From positions 1 through 34,708 of IMG/VR virus record IMGVR_UViG_3300031727_000004: DNA of 34,708 bases; one strand, given 5' to 3'. This stretch comes from a virus. Each line of letters opens with the position of its first letter. Position 1 is the first letter of the stretch. The notes under the pieces were generated by a model. It was not told the origin of the DNA. It searched no databases and was given only the letters and a program-made list of their open reading frames with translations. Shown here in pieces: positions 6,330-14,507 of this stretch. A program made the translations under genes and the position numbers.

Positions 6330-6599
6330 GTGGGCATCCGACCGAAACGTCTCGCGCCGCTGCACCAGTGCGTACCCGTCGAAGTCAGACTCGTCATCAC
6401 CGACGAGCTCGTCGGGCACCTGTGTGAGACGTGCCTCGAGAGCGTGACCGTGCCACCCCGACCTCCGGCAAACCGAGACGGGTGCACGCATGGTCGCGGG
6501 GTCTGTGAGCGCTGCGACCCTTGGGGCCCCGTGATGGTCCCGCCGCCGCCGCCGCGCTCTGCCCCGCGGCCTGTGCCGGGTGTACGGAGCTGGCATTGA
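6330..6599 (+). CDS. Zinc-ribbon hypothetical protein upstream of TerL (89 aa)
   Basis: CETCLESVTV and GVCERCDPWG give two CxxC pairs about 27 residues apart, followed by a proline-rich C terminus (VMVPPPPPRSAPRP). The start is GTG 6330, three bases after the upstream stop. It overlaps the TerL start by TTGA. Small zinc proteins just before terminase are common in actinophages, but none has an assigned function that I can transfer. Confidence 0.6.
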   Translation: MGIRPKRLAPLHQCVPVEVRLVITDELVGHLCETCLESVTVPPRPPANRDGCTHGRGVCERCDPWGPVMVPPPPPRSAPRPVPGVRSWH

Positions 6600-8098
6600 C
6601 CGCCGAACCGGTCGAGCTCCCCGGCGACTGGCACGACCTCGACGACACCACCAAAGCCGACCTCGCCGCGAAACTCCGCCGCCTCGCCGACACCCAACGC
6701 CGCGTCGCGTGGAAGCCGTACCCGTGGCAGCGACCCCACGAACACCCAGACGGCGACCGCGTCTGTGACGAACGCTGCCACGGCCTCCCCCTTCGCGCCC
6801 TCGGACCACAGGAGCTGTGGCTCCTCATCGGCGGCCGAGGAACAGGGAAAACAGACGGCGCCGCCCAGTACGTCGCCGACCACGTCCGCGGCCCCGCCTG
6901 CGACCCACGGTTGCCCGGCGGCCACCGGATCGCGATCATCGGCCCCACACTCGGCGACACCGTCGAGTCGTGTGTGAACGGCCCATCCGGGCTCGCGACA
7001 CACTTCCCCGGCTGCAAGGTGTGGTCGTCTGCTGGTGGCACGTTCGTCCGGTTCCCGCCAGTACGCCCAGGTGAGCCGGGCGCGCTCGCGAAAGTGTTCG
7101 GCGCATCCACACCCGAAGACGTCGAACGGTTGCGTGCCGGCGGCAACCGGTGCCTCGCATGGTGGGAAGAGCTCGCTGCGTGGCGGCGACTCGACGAGTG
7201 CATGGAACACTCCCGCCTCGGGTTGCGTATCGGGCCCCGTGCCGCGGTCGTCGCGTCCACCACCCCGAAGGTGCGGAAGCCGATCCTGCAGCTCGTCGAC
7301 GACGACCCCGACGTGGTCGTCACCCGCGGCCGTACCCGAGACGCCATCCACCTCGACACCCGCACCCGCCAGAAGTACGAAGAGAAGTACGCCGGCACCC
7401 GCACCGGACGGCAGGAACTCGACGGTGAGATCCTCCGCGACACCGAAGGGGCGATGTGGACGTACAAGCTGTTAGAGCAGGCGCGGGCTCGTGCGGCGGA
7501 CCCGCTGCTCATCGCGAAGACGTTGGCGCGTGTTGTCGTCGCTGTCGACCCTGCGGTCACGAACACCGAAGAGTCCGACGAGACAGGGATCGTGGTCGCT
7601 GGCCGTACCCGCCGTGACGAGTGCCCGATTTGTGGGCCGGTGTCGTCGCCGCACGCGTTCGTCCTGGGCGACTACAGTGGCCGGTATTCGCCGCGCGGGT
7701 GGGCCGACAAGGCGTTGCAGGCGTTCGACCACTTCGACGCCGACGCGGTTGTCGCGGAGGTCAACAACGGCGGTGACCTCGTCGAAGACACTGTCGCGTC
7801 GGCGGTGGAGCGCAGCGAACGGGGGTCGGTCCCCTATCGTGCTGTACGTGCGAGCAGAGGGAAGAAGGTGCGAGCCGAGCCGGTGGCCGCGTTGTACGGC
7901 AACGTCGACACCGACCTCGGACCTTTGCGCCCGACACGCGTACACCACGTTGCTGGGCTCGTCGACCTCGAGGACCAGTTGACGACATGGACACCCGACG
8001 ACAAGGACTCACCCGACAGGATGGACGCGGCAGTGTGGGCGATCACCTACCTGCTCGTGAAGCGGACAGGCGGCGGCTGGTCGTCTGTCGCAGGCTGA
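6596..8098 (+). CDS. terL: Terminase large subunit
   Basis: This is the DNA-packaging motor, an ATPase plus nuclease that loads DNA through the portal into the prohead. Counting from TTG 6596, Walker A is GGRGTGKT (79-86) and Walker B is LAWWEE (187-192). The RNase-H-like nuclease acids are D318 (VAVDPA), E388 (VVAEVN) and D477 (DRMDAA). A CPIC pair (343-346) sits inside the nuclease domain. I chose the TTG because it overlaps the upstream TGA. The frame also extends to 6521, but that region is covered by the previous gene. At 500 residues it is of usual size. Confidence 0.93.
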   Translation: MTAEPVELPGDWHDLDDTTKADLAAKLRRLADTQRRVAWKPYPWQRPHEHPDGDRVCDERCHGLPLRALGPQELWLLIGGRGTGKTDGAAQYVADHVRGPACDPRLPGGHRIAIIGPTLGDTVESCVNGPSGLATHFPGCKVWSSAGGTFVRFPPVRPGEPGALAKVFGASTPEDVERLRAGGNRCLAWWEELAAWRRLDECMEHSRLGLRIGPRAAVVASTTPKVRKPILQLVDDDPDVVVTRGRTRDAIHLDTRTRQKYEEKYAGTRTGRQELDGEILRDTEGAMWTYKLLEQARARAADPLLIAKTLARVVVAVDPAVTNTEESDETGIVVAGRTRRDECPICGPVSSPHAFVLGDYSGRYSPRGWADKALQAFDHFDADAVVAEVNNGGDLVEDTVASAVERSERGSVPYRAVRASRGKKVRAEPVAALYGNVDTDLGPLRPTRVHHVAGLVDLEDQLTTWTPDDKDSPDRMDAAVWAITYLLVKRTGGGWSSVAG

Positions 8099-8111
8099 AA
8101 GGGAACATCAC

Positions 8112-10319
8112 ATGAGCGACGTCGCCGACCGCGTCAACGCGACCACGGGCGACACGCCCACCCCACCGCGACGCACCCTCGCTGAGCGGGTCATCGGGCG
8201 TCTCGCGAAGGCCGCCGTGCAGACCCGTATGACACGGCCGGTGTCGTTCACGTCGACGTCACAGACCACGATGCGGTTGACGCGCAGCGAGAAGGGCTGG
8301 TCGGCGTCGGCGTTGGCGTACCGGTCGATCACTGCGATCACGTCGAACGCGTCCAGTCTTCGGCTAGACGTACTCCTGGATAGCGACGAAGTCGTCGAGG
8401 GGCACTGGCTGTCGCGGCTGTGGGCCAACCCCAACCCGCTGCTGTCGGGTCGCACGTTCGGTGAGTACCTGTGGCAGCGCCTCGAAACGCGCGGCGAGAC
8501 GTTCGTGTACCTGGACCGCGGCGACAACGGCACCGCTGCGGAACCGGTGGGGATGTGGCCGATCTTCGGGGACGTGACCGTCGTCGTCGACAAGAACCTC
8601 GCCGGCGAGGTGGTCGGGTTCGTCGTCGACGTCGGCGGGCAGCGGGTTCCGTTGCTGGCGTCGGAGGTGCTGTGGCTTCGGTATCCCGACGCCGAGAACG
8701 AATGGGGCAGCCTGTCACCCCTCGCCGCCGCGGCGCATGCGGTGAAGCTTGACGCGTACGCGCGGGCGTGGCAGCTCGGGGAACTGGAGAACGGCGCCCG
8801 CCCCACCGCGGTCGTCTACCTCGGCGACCTCGAGGAGGAGCAGCACGAGGAGACGGTGGCCGCGTACCGGTCGCGGATCGAGGGTGCCCACAACGCCGGC
8901 CGGACGTTGTTCGTGTCGTCGGCGACCCCGGCGAAGGTGGAGCGGATGAGCCTCACCCCCGCAGAGCTGGGGTGGCTCGACACCCGCCGCACCGCATGGG
9001 AAGAGATCACCGTCGCGCTGGGTGTCCCGAAGGACTACCTGCTCGGTGGTGCGACGTACGAGAACCGTGCGGCCGCCCGCTCAACTCTGTGGTCGGACAC
9101 GATCATCCCGAAGTTGGAGATCGTCGCCGGGGAACTGGCCCGGCAACTGCTGGTGGTGGGGGAGCGGGCACGGTTCAACACCGACGACGTGCCGGCGTTG
9201 CAGGAGAACGAAGACAGCAAGGCGAAGCGCGTCAACGAGGCGACGGTCGTGGACGTGATGACGATCGACGAAGCCCGCGCACAGTACGGCCTTGACGCCC
9301 TCCCCGGTGGCGCGGGTGAGGTGACGTTGACGGCGTACCGGGCGATGGTGCACCTGCGGGCGCAGGCGGCGTTGTTGGCTGTTGACCCTGGGGCGCGGCA
9401 GCTCGAAGGCATCCGCCTCGGGCCCCTCACGGCTGGGGAGAAGACACCGCTGCTGGCGCTTCCTGTCGCGGCGCCGGCACGTCGTGCGGGGTTGTCGTTC
9501 GACGACGCCCAGCATGAGTACGACGTCCTGGAGCGGGTGGGTGTGCGTGCGGTGCGGCGTCTCGCGGGCCGTCAGGAGCAGATCGTGTTGCAGAACCTCC
9601 ACAAGCTGTACGGGCGCTCAGGGTCGTGGGCGGCGAAGCGAAAGACCCTTGACGACGCTGTCGCCGGGCTCGCGATCCTGCGCGCCGACCCCGACAACGT
9701 CGACGAGCGCGACCTACTCGGCGCCGTCGCCGCAGTGCGGGCCCAGGTCGACGACCTCCTCGACGCCGAACGCGGCGCCCAGCTCACCCGCGACACCGTC
9801 GAAGCGTTCCTCCACGACGTGTGGGTTCGTGGCGGCACCACCACCGCGCAGATGCTCGGCATCGGGTTCGACGTGTTCGAGCCCGCCGTGTTGGACCGCA
9901 TGGATGAACGTCTCGACGAGCTCGCCGGGCAGATCACCGACACCACCCGCACCGTGTTGGAGGATCGGGTGCTGCTCGAGGGTGTCGCGAACGGGGAGAG
10001 CGTCGACGAGCTGGCGGCGCGGGTGCGGTCGGTGTTCACTGACCTGTCGTCGTGGCGGGCGCAGACGATCGCCCGCACCGAAGTTGTCGGGGGTTTCAAT
10101 CGGTCATCCCTCATCACGGCTCAGGAGTCGGGCGTAGTCACCGCGAAGATCTGGCTCGCGACAGGGGATCAGCGGACTCGGGACTCACATGTCGCGGCAC
10201 ACGGCGAACGGCTCGTTGACCTAGGCGCGCGGTTCTCCAACGGCTGCCTTTGCCCAGGCGAAGGGCCCGCCGAAGAAACGATCTCGTGCCGCTGCTCGGT
10301 TCAGTTCGAGGTCGACTGA
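8112..10319 (+). CDS. Portal protein fused to MuF-like minor head domain
   Basis: Residues 1 to about 410 are an HK97-type portal (VEGHWLSRLW, LGVPKDYLLGG, then NRAAARSTLWSDTIIPKLE). The portal ring is the channel for DNA at one capsid vertex. The C-terminal part matches the Mu F minor-head type: ARTEVVGGFNRSSLITAQES, then WLATGDQRTRDSHVAAHGE and a closing C-x-CPGEGPAEE...SCRCS. Separate portal and MuF genes are more usual, but fusions are known in actinophages. At 735 residues there is no stop or frameshift between domains. RBS AAAGGGAAC precedes the ATG. Confidence 0.88.
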   Translation: MSDVADRVNATTGDTPTPPRRTLAERVIGRLAKAAVQTRMTRPVSFTSTSQTTMRLTRSEKGWSASALAYRSITAITSNASSLRLDVLLDSDEVVEGHWLSRLWANPNPLLSGRTFGEYLWQRLETRGETFVYLDRGDNGTAAEPVGMWPIFGDVTVVVDKNLAGEVVGFVVDVGGQRVPLLASEVLWLRYPDAENEWGSLSPLAAAAHAVKLDAYARAWQLGELENGARPTAVVYLGDLEEEQHEETVAAYRSRIEGAHNAGRTLFVSSATPAKVERMSLTPAELGWLDTRRTAWEEITVALGVPKDYLLGGATYENRAAARSTLWSDTIIPKLEIVAGELARQLLVVGERARFNTDDVPALQENEDSKAKRVNEATVVDVMTIDEARAQYGLDALPGGAGEVTLTAYRAMVHLRAQAALLAVDPGARQLEGIRLGPLTAGEKTPLLALPVAAPARRAGLSFDDAQHEYDVLERVGVRAVRRLAGRQEQIVLQNLHKLYGRSGSWAAKRKTLDDAVAGLAILRADPDNVDERDLLGAVAAVRAQVDDLLDAERGAQLTRDTVEAFLHDVWVRGGTTTAQMLGIGFDVFEPAVLDRMDERLDELAGQITDTTRTVLEDRVLLEGVANGESVDELAARVRSVFTDLSSWRAQTIARTEVVGGFNRSSLITAQESGVVTAKIWLATGDQRTRDSHVAAHGERLVDLGARFSNGCLCPGEGPAEETISCRCSVQFEVD

Positions 10320-10726
10320 CGAGACCGCCAGCGGCGTAGGCGTTCACGACGGCACTCGCTGCACTGGCGAGCCCCGTCGCTGGCGCGCTCGTCGTACGAC
10401 TCTGGATGACCCGGCTTGCCACACCCGACCTTTTTGCGGTTCTGGTTGGAGTGACGACCGCGTTCGCGGGTGCGGCGGTTGTTCTCAGCGGGCGTGACCG
10501 GCTCTAGGTGGTCGGGGTTTACGCAGCGCCGATTTGAACAGGTGTGATCGAGGTGGCTCGGAGTAGGTCCGACATGCAGTTCGTAGGAGAGTCGATGCGC
10601 AAGCATGGTCCGTCCGGACTCTCCCCGGATGACGCCGTAGCCGTGGGTGCCGATAGCGCCGGTCCATAGCCAGCATGTCGGTGTGCGGGAGACTTTGGAC
10701 TCCCACCTTTCGCGTATGTTAGACAT
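10301..10726 (-). CDS. HNH homing-type endonuclease, antisense
   Basis: It is the only clear minus-strand gene. The N terminus RERWESKV, the middle WLWTGAIGTHGYG and the core SHLDHTCSNRRCVNPDHLEP (H58, D60-H61, C63, C68, N70, H73) followed by TPAENNRR are typical of free-standing phage HNH endonucleases. A zinc-like tail follows (GCGKPGH, CSECRRERLRR). ATG 10726 follows TAACCT (10733-10738) by six bases, so it may be leaderless. The gene ends inside the portal stop region, overlapping it by 19 bases tail to tail, as an inserted mobile gene might. Confidence 0.85.
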   Translation of the reverse strand: MSNIRERWESKVSRTPTCWLWTGAIGTHGYGVIRGESGRTMLAHRLSYELHVGPTPSHLDHTCSNRRCVNPDHLEPVTPAENNRRTRERGRHSNQNRKKVGCGKPGHPESYDERASDGARQCSECRRERLRRWRSRQSTSN

Positions 10727-10732
10727 GGGCAA

Positions 10733-10798
10733 AGGTTACACCAGCGTGATACTGTGACACGGAACGTAACACGCCACAACTGAGTAGGGAGCAGATCC
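10733..10798. promoter_or_regulatory. Divergent promoter region
   Basis: This 66-base gap separates the leftward HNH gene from the rightward head operon. Leftward, the reverse strand has TAACCT six bases before the HNH ATG. Rightward, TACTGT (10750-10755) is a possible -10, and TAGGGAGCAG near 10785-10794 is the ribosome-binding site of the gene at 10799. TGTGACACGG (10753-10762) resembles GTGACACGG at 28133. Confidence 0.4.
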
Positions 10799-11059
10799 AT
10801 GCCGAAGACCCGCACACTCAAGACTCCAGCCGAGAAGGCCACCGCGGCGCTGGGGGTCGAGCAGCGCCGCGTCGACAAGCTGCAGGCGAAGCACGCCGCG
10901 TTGACCGCCGAGCTCGACGCGCTGCAGCCGATCATCGACGCTGCGGTGGCGCGGCGTGACTACCTCGCCCAGCACCCCGACCTCCCCGAGAACCACACCG
11001 AGACGATCCCCGAGATCGACGTCAGGCAGGCCGCCCGCGAGCGCGCCGAGAGGGCGTGA
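10799..11059 (+). CDS. Coiled-coil hypothetical protein (86 aa)
   Basis: Residues about 18-55 form a clear coiled coil (VEQRRVDKLQAKHAALTAEL, DALQPIIDAAVARRDYLAQ). This could be a scaffold-like or head-assembly helper, given its place at the start of the head operon, but it is short for a scaffold. Strong RBS GGGAGCAG. It ends in GTGA overlap with the next gene. Confidence 0.65.
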   Translation: MPKTRTLKTPAEKATAALGVEQRRVDKLQAKHAALTAELDALQPIIDAAVARRDYLAQHPDLPENHTETIPEIDVRQAARERAERA

Positions 11060-11328
11060 ACGACATGGCTGAGCTGACTCGAGTTGAGGCCGTCGCTGTC
11101 GCGACCATCGTCTGCCCGCGCTGCGAGGCGCGAGCGGGCGAACGATGCACCGCGCTCAGCGAGAGCGGTGGCACTCCACAGCCGACACCCCGCCCGCACG
11201 AGACGCGGCTGCTTGCCGTCCGCGCGGGCTACGCGATCGGATGGATGGACCGGCACTGTGAGGCCGACTACAACGGCGTGACTCTCGACCTGCTCGACAG
11301 CATCGAGACAGCGGGGCGCGAAGCATGA
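11056..11328 (+). CDS. Phage zinc-finger protein (90 aa)
   Basis: It contains VCPRCEARAGERCTALSESG and PHETRLLAVRAGYA, that is C-x2-C-x5-C followed by PHxxR. This arrangement recurs in small actinophage zinc-finger proteins and in the first half of the protein at 864. Its role is not established. The GTG at 11056 overlaps the previous stop; ATG 11065 is an alternative start three codons later. Confidence 0.7.
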   Translation: MNDMAELTRVEAVAVATIVCPRCEARAGERCTALSESGGTPQPTPRPHETRLLAVRAGYAIGWMDRHCEADYNGVTLDLLDSIETAGREA

Positions 11329-11750
11329 CCGGCGACACGTACGACGTGGTGTTGCCGATCGCCGCGAAGCTGTACCGCAACCAGGCGCAGCTCGACAGCC
11401 TGATCGCGCACACCCTGGACAGCCTCCCCGCCACCCTCGCCGCTCGGGGGTTGGAGCGTGACGGGGACGAGCACCGCGTGGCGTACGCGTTTGGGAAGAT
11501 CGTCCACGCACACGAACCGGCGGCCGTCTGCCGTGAGGCCTGCGATGTCGTGACGTGCGACGAGTGCGGCGCCGACCTTGTGCTCGTGCTCCTACAGGTC
11601 GACGTACGCCCGATCGATCGCGGCTCCCTGCTCGAGCAGGGACGGCGCCTCGCGTCGGAGCGCGACGACCTGATCGCCCGGGGGGTCGATCCCGGCGAAC
11701 TGCTCGTGCCGCTCGCGCCCTACCAAGAGGAAGGCGATACCGATGCCTGA
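11325..11750 (+). CDS. Hypothetical protein with CxxC motif (141 aa)
   Basis: No family is recognised. The N-terminal half is helical (PIAAKLYRNQAQLDSLIAHT). The middle has CREACDVVTCDECGADLVLV, with four closely spaced cysteines and a probable zinc site. The start is ATG 11325, overlapping the previous TGA. It overlaps the next gene by eight bases. Confidence 0.6.
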   Translation: MTGDTYDVVLPIAAKLYRNQAQLDSLIAHTLDSLPATLAARGLERDGDEHRVAYAFGKIVHAHEPAAVCREACDVVTCDECGADLVLVLLQVDVRPIDRGSLLEQGRRLASERDDLIARGVDPGELLVPLAPYQEEGDTDA

Positions 11751-12348
11751 GATCAGCGCCCAGCTCCTCGGGGGCCCCTGGACCGGCACCACCGGCCGCC
11801 TCGAGTTCAACGACGAACCACCCGCCACCCTCACCTTCAACCTCGACCGTAGCGGCGCAACCACCGGCGGGCTCATCATCCCCACCACGGGCAGCGTCAC
11901 CGACAAGCTCACCGCGATCTACCGCCTCGTGGTCGAGAAGCCCCGGAAGGTCGTCACCTACGACGACGCCGGCCGGGCCCGCAGTGAGAAGGGTGTCCGC
12001 TACCGGTACGACCCCGCGTCGCCGTGTGAGGAACTGTTCGCGGTCGCTGACGCCGAAGCGGTCCTCGAGACCGCGGCGCGGGAGCAGGTCGACGCGACCC
12101 GCCGGCTGCTGCTCGCTGACGCGTGGGAGACGGCCCGGGCACGTAGGCGGACGGTTGAGCGGGTCGGGGACCTGCAGCCGTCGCACGTCGGCAGGCTCGT
12201 GTCGCATGCTGGGGGGGAGCCGGTCAGGTACGGCGGGCATCGGCGTGACTTCACCCGCGACGGGGGTGTAGCGATCACGTTGGACGGGAGGGACGTCGCC
12301 GCGACAGTGGACGACGAGATCCTGCTACTCGACGAGAGGGAAGCGTGA
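11743..12348 (+). CDS. Hypothetical protein of head operon (201 aa)
   Basis: The N-terminal third looks beta-rich (AQLLGGPWTGTTGRLEFNDE). The middle has two long helices, including AVLETAAREQVDATRRLLLA. The end reads VAITLDGRDVAATVDDEILL. No enzyme motif is seen. The position between portal and protease suggests a head-related or accessory role. The ribosome-binding site AAGAGGAAGG precedes the ATG, inside the end of the upstream gene. Confidence 0.6.
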   Translation: MPEISAQLLGGPWTGTTGRLEFNDEPPATLTFNLDRSGATTGGLIIPTTGSVTDKLTAIYRLVVEKPRKVVTYDDAGRARSEKGVRYRYDPASPCEELFAVADAEAVLETAAREQVDATRRLLLADAWETARARRRTVERVGDLQPSHVGRLVSHAGGEPVRYGGHRRDFTRDGGVAITLDGRDVAATVDDEILLLDEREA

Positions 12349-12557
12349 TGGGTCGTCGGAGCGGTCACCTGTCGGCGCGCTACGAAAGCGGCTACGAAGG
12401 CGCGCGTGCTGCACTCAGCGGGGGGCCGGTCTCTCAGGTGTGCGAGTTCCCCGACACAGACGACGCTCCGCCGCGCCGGTCGTCGCTGCCGTTCGGGTTC
12501 GTCGTGGGACACTCGGAAGAGATCGAGCCGCTGCTGTACGAGAGGGATGCACGATGA
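12345..12557 (+). CDS. Hypothetical protein (70 aa)
   Basis: This is a short protein with no recognisable domain, started at GTG 12345 or at ATG 12348, the next codon. Its only notable sequence is a basic N terminus (RRSGHLSARYESGYEGARAA). Both ends overlap neighbouring genes, so it is translated in a coupled run leading into the prohead protease. Confidence 0.55.
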   Translation: MMGRRSGHLSARYESGYEGARAALSGGPVSQVCEFPDTDDAPPRRSSLPFGFVVGHSEEIEPLLYERDAR

Positions 12558-13141
12558 GCACACTGACCGGGACGTTCGCGACCCGCCTCGCGACACCGAC
12601 CACCGAAGGCGGCATCGACCTCCGCGCCGCCGCGACCACCTCAGGCGAGTTCGAGGGGTTCCTGTGCCGGTTCAACGTCCGCGACAGCTACGGCACCACA
12701 TTCGCCCCGGGCTGTTTCATCGAGGGCGGCCTCGACGAGCGGCTGTACGCGCTGCTCGACATGCACGACCCGACGAAGCCGATCGGGACGTTTACCGCCG
12801 AGGAGCGCGGCAACGAGGGGCTGTGGATCTCTGGCGCGTACGACGACACGCAGGCCGGGCAGGATGCTCGGGTGCGCGCGAAGAGCGGCAGCGCGTCCGA
12901 GTTGTCGAACGGGTTCGTGTGGCTGCAGTCCGACGTCGACGACGAAGACCTCATCACGGCGGCGCGGCTGGTGGAGGGTTCGCAGATCACTGCCCGCATG
13001 GCGTCGGTGCCGGGGTCGCAGCTCACTGCTGTGCGTGGGTGGGTGCCGGGCGCGCAGGGTGAGGCCGACCGCCGCAACGCTGAGGCGGACGCGTTGCAGC
13101 GGCGGATCGCCGCCGCCCGAGCGCGACTGCTGACGCTGTGA
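12554..13141 (+). CDS. Prohead maturation protease (HK97 type)
   Basis: This serine protease of the herpesvirus-assemblin/HK97 fold trims capsid and scaffold sequences during head maturation. The landmarks are EGFLCRFNVRDSYGTTFAPG (34-53), LLDMHDPTKPIG with H71, and SGSASELSNGFVW with S118, the expected His and Ser of the active site. A helical C terminus follows. At 195 residues it is typical. Start ATG 12554 overlaps the upstream stop. It lies 1.4 kb upstream of the capsid gene, separated by three unrelated small genes. Confidence 0.88.
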   Translation: MSTLTGTFATRLATPTTEGGIDLRAAATTSGEFEGFLCRFNVRDSYGTTFAPGCFIEGGLDERLYALLDMHDPTKPIGTFTAEERGNEGLWISGAYDDTQAGQDARVRAKSGSASELSNGFVWLQSDVDDEDLITAARLVEGSQITARMASVPGSQLTAVRGWVPGAQGEADRRNAEADALQRRIAAARARLLTL

Positions 13142-13506
13142 GCAGCCACGAGAACACCGGCGAAGTGCTCCCCCCGTTCCCTGTCGACGACGCCACACTG
13201 CTGGCGGTCGAACACGCGATGGGCGGAGCACTCACCTACGAACGCCCGGACAGCAAGCTCAGCGACTCAGCCGACGAAGGGCCTTGGCTGGTGGGGGCCG
13301 ACTACTCCCTGAGTGAGCTGCTCGACTTCCTGGCCGGCGCGGTAGGGCGCGACCCGAACGAGATTCTCATCAGGGAAGGCGACCCCGAACGCGGCGGATG
13401 GGAGGGCGCCGAGATCGTCGAGGACACCCGCCCGTGCTACCACGAGCGGGACGTGATCGCTGCGCTGATCGGTGAAGTTCGTCGACTTCGGGACGGCGTG
13501 TCGTGA
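13138..13506 (+). CDS. Acidic hypothetical protein (122 aa)
   Basis: This acidic protein is not recognised. Its middle, DEGPWLVGADYSLSELLDFL, and its end, CYHERDVIAALIGEVRRLRD, look like short helices. The start is GTG, coupled to the protease stop by GTGA, and its stop is coupled to the EEP-fold gene in the same way. It is not part of the canonical head gene set and may belong with its downstream neighbour. Confidence 0.6.
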   Translation: MSSHENTGEVLPPFPVDDATLLAVEHAMGGALTYERPDSKLSDSADEGPWLVGADYSLSELLDFLAGAVGRDPNEILIREGDPERGGWEGAEIVEDTRPCYHERDVIAALIGEVRRLRDGVS

Positions 13507-14177
13507 GGTTCAACCCGTTCGCTCTCACCGCCGCCCTGGCGGGCGTCCCGGGCGTCCGGGTTGTGGTCGTGCGGGTCGTCAACGCCCAGGGGGTCTCCGA
13601 ACGGCGCCCGCAGGACGAGATCGAGAAAGCAATCGTGCGGCGGTCGCGGTGGGGTTCCGTGGACGTGTGGCTGCTGTGCGAGATCGCGTGGGCCGACCTC
13701 GAACACATTGCCGCCCGCCGCGGCCTGTACGCCCTGCAGTACGGCGACCGCGGGTCCCCCGACGCTGGGGTGGGCATCCTGTCCCGCAAGCCGATCACGA
13801 AGGCCCGGAAGCTGCGGGGCACTGTCGCGACCCGTGAGGGTCGTGGGGTGCGTGACCGGCCGCTGGTGTCGGGGCGTACGTTCGGGGTCCGGTTCACCGC
13901 CGGCCACGCCCCACCGGCGTCGTCGCCGGTCGCGCGGGGACTGTTCATCGCGCGGGCCCGGCTGGCGCGCGGGGTGGTGGGGTGTGACTGGAACCGCGGG
14001 AAGGCGTGGATGCGTGCGTCGTCGCGGCGGCTGTACCGCGGTGTCGGTGTGCTGGGGGTGTTGGTGCCGCGGCGGCTGAGTCCGTCGCGTGCGTCGTCAC
14101 GGTATGTGGGTAGTGATCATCTGACGTGTGATGTGCGGCTGTTGGTGCCGGTCCGACGCAGGCGCGCGATCAGATGA
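13503..14177 (+). CDS. Endonuclease/exonuclease/phosphatase (EEP) fold protein
   Basis: The order of motifs matches the DNase I-like EEP superfamily of metal-dependent phosphodiesterases: N27 in RVVNAQG, E60 in LLCEIAW, DAGVGILSRKPI (87-98), H135 in FTAGHAPP, D162 and N164 in GCDWNRG, and S204-D205-H206 in YVGSDHLTCD. All residues expected for catalysis are present. At 224 residues it is compact. Members cut DNA, RNA or phosphoesters, so the substrate cannot be read from this sequence. Its position between prohead protease and capsid gene is unexpected for such an enzyme. The start is GTG 13503. Confidence 0.75.
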   Translation: MRFNPFALTAALAGVPGVRVVVVRVVNAQGVSERRPQDEIEKAIVRRSRWGSVDVWLLCEIAWADLEHIAARRGLYALQYGDRGSPDAGVGILSRKPITKARKLRGTVATREGRGVRDRPLVSGRTFGVRFTAGHAPPASSPVARGLFIARARLARGVVGCDWNRGKAWMRASSRRLYRGVGVLGVLVPRRLSPSRASSRYVGSDHLTCDVRLLVPVRRRRAIR

Positions 14178-14335
14178 GGCGCCGGTGCTGGTGGTGTGGC
14201 GTAGGGCTCAGGTGGTGGCAGCCCAACTCGTGTCGCGTCTGCAAGAAACGACTCGTCGCCGAGGGGGTAGGCCCACCGTGCGCGAGCGGGTCACGCTGGG
14301 ACTCGCGGCCCGACGCGAGACGGCGATTCCTGTGA
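14174..14335 (+). CDS. Small zinc-ribbon protein (53 aa)
   Basis: ATG 14174 overlaps the TGA of the EEP gene. The product begins MRRRCWWCGVGLRWW and continues CRVCKKRLV. The two CxxC pairs about 15 residues apart make a minimal zinc ribbon, with many arginines. The 3' half is low in recognisable features. It could be a nucleic-acid-binding partner of the EEP protein, but that is inference. It is the last gene before a 172-base gap. Confidence 0.55.
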   Translation: MRRRCWWCGVGLRWWQPNSCRVCKKRLVAEGVGPPCASGSRWDSRPDARRRFL

Positions 14336-14400
14336 CCTGGCAAGCGCGACAACGACAGCCAGGAGTGACCGCCACGCCGTAACGCAACCTGTGCCACGAC

Positions 14401-14443
14401 CGAGGCGGGTCACCTGCTGTACCCTCAACAGTGACCCGCCTCG
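14401..14443. terminator. Hairpin upstream of capsid gene
   Basis: A perfect 13-bp stem, CGAGGCGGGTCAC (14401-14413) with GTGACCCGCCTCG (14431-14443), has a 17-base loop that can pair further (TGT with ACA). There is no T run. It may be a terminator, or an mRNA-stabilising or processing element that sets off the capsid transcript. The rest of the gap 14336-14507 holds the capsid RBS (AGGAGAC) and no other gene I can support. Confidence 0.6.
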
Positions 14444-14507
14444 CTGCTCGTGCGGGAGAAGATCGGGCAGCATCACCCGTTCACCTCACGAACACAGGAG
14501 ACAGGTC

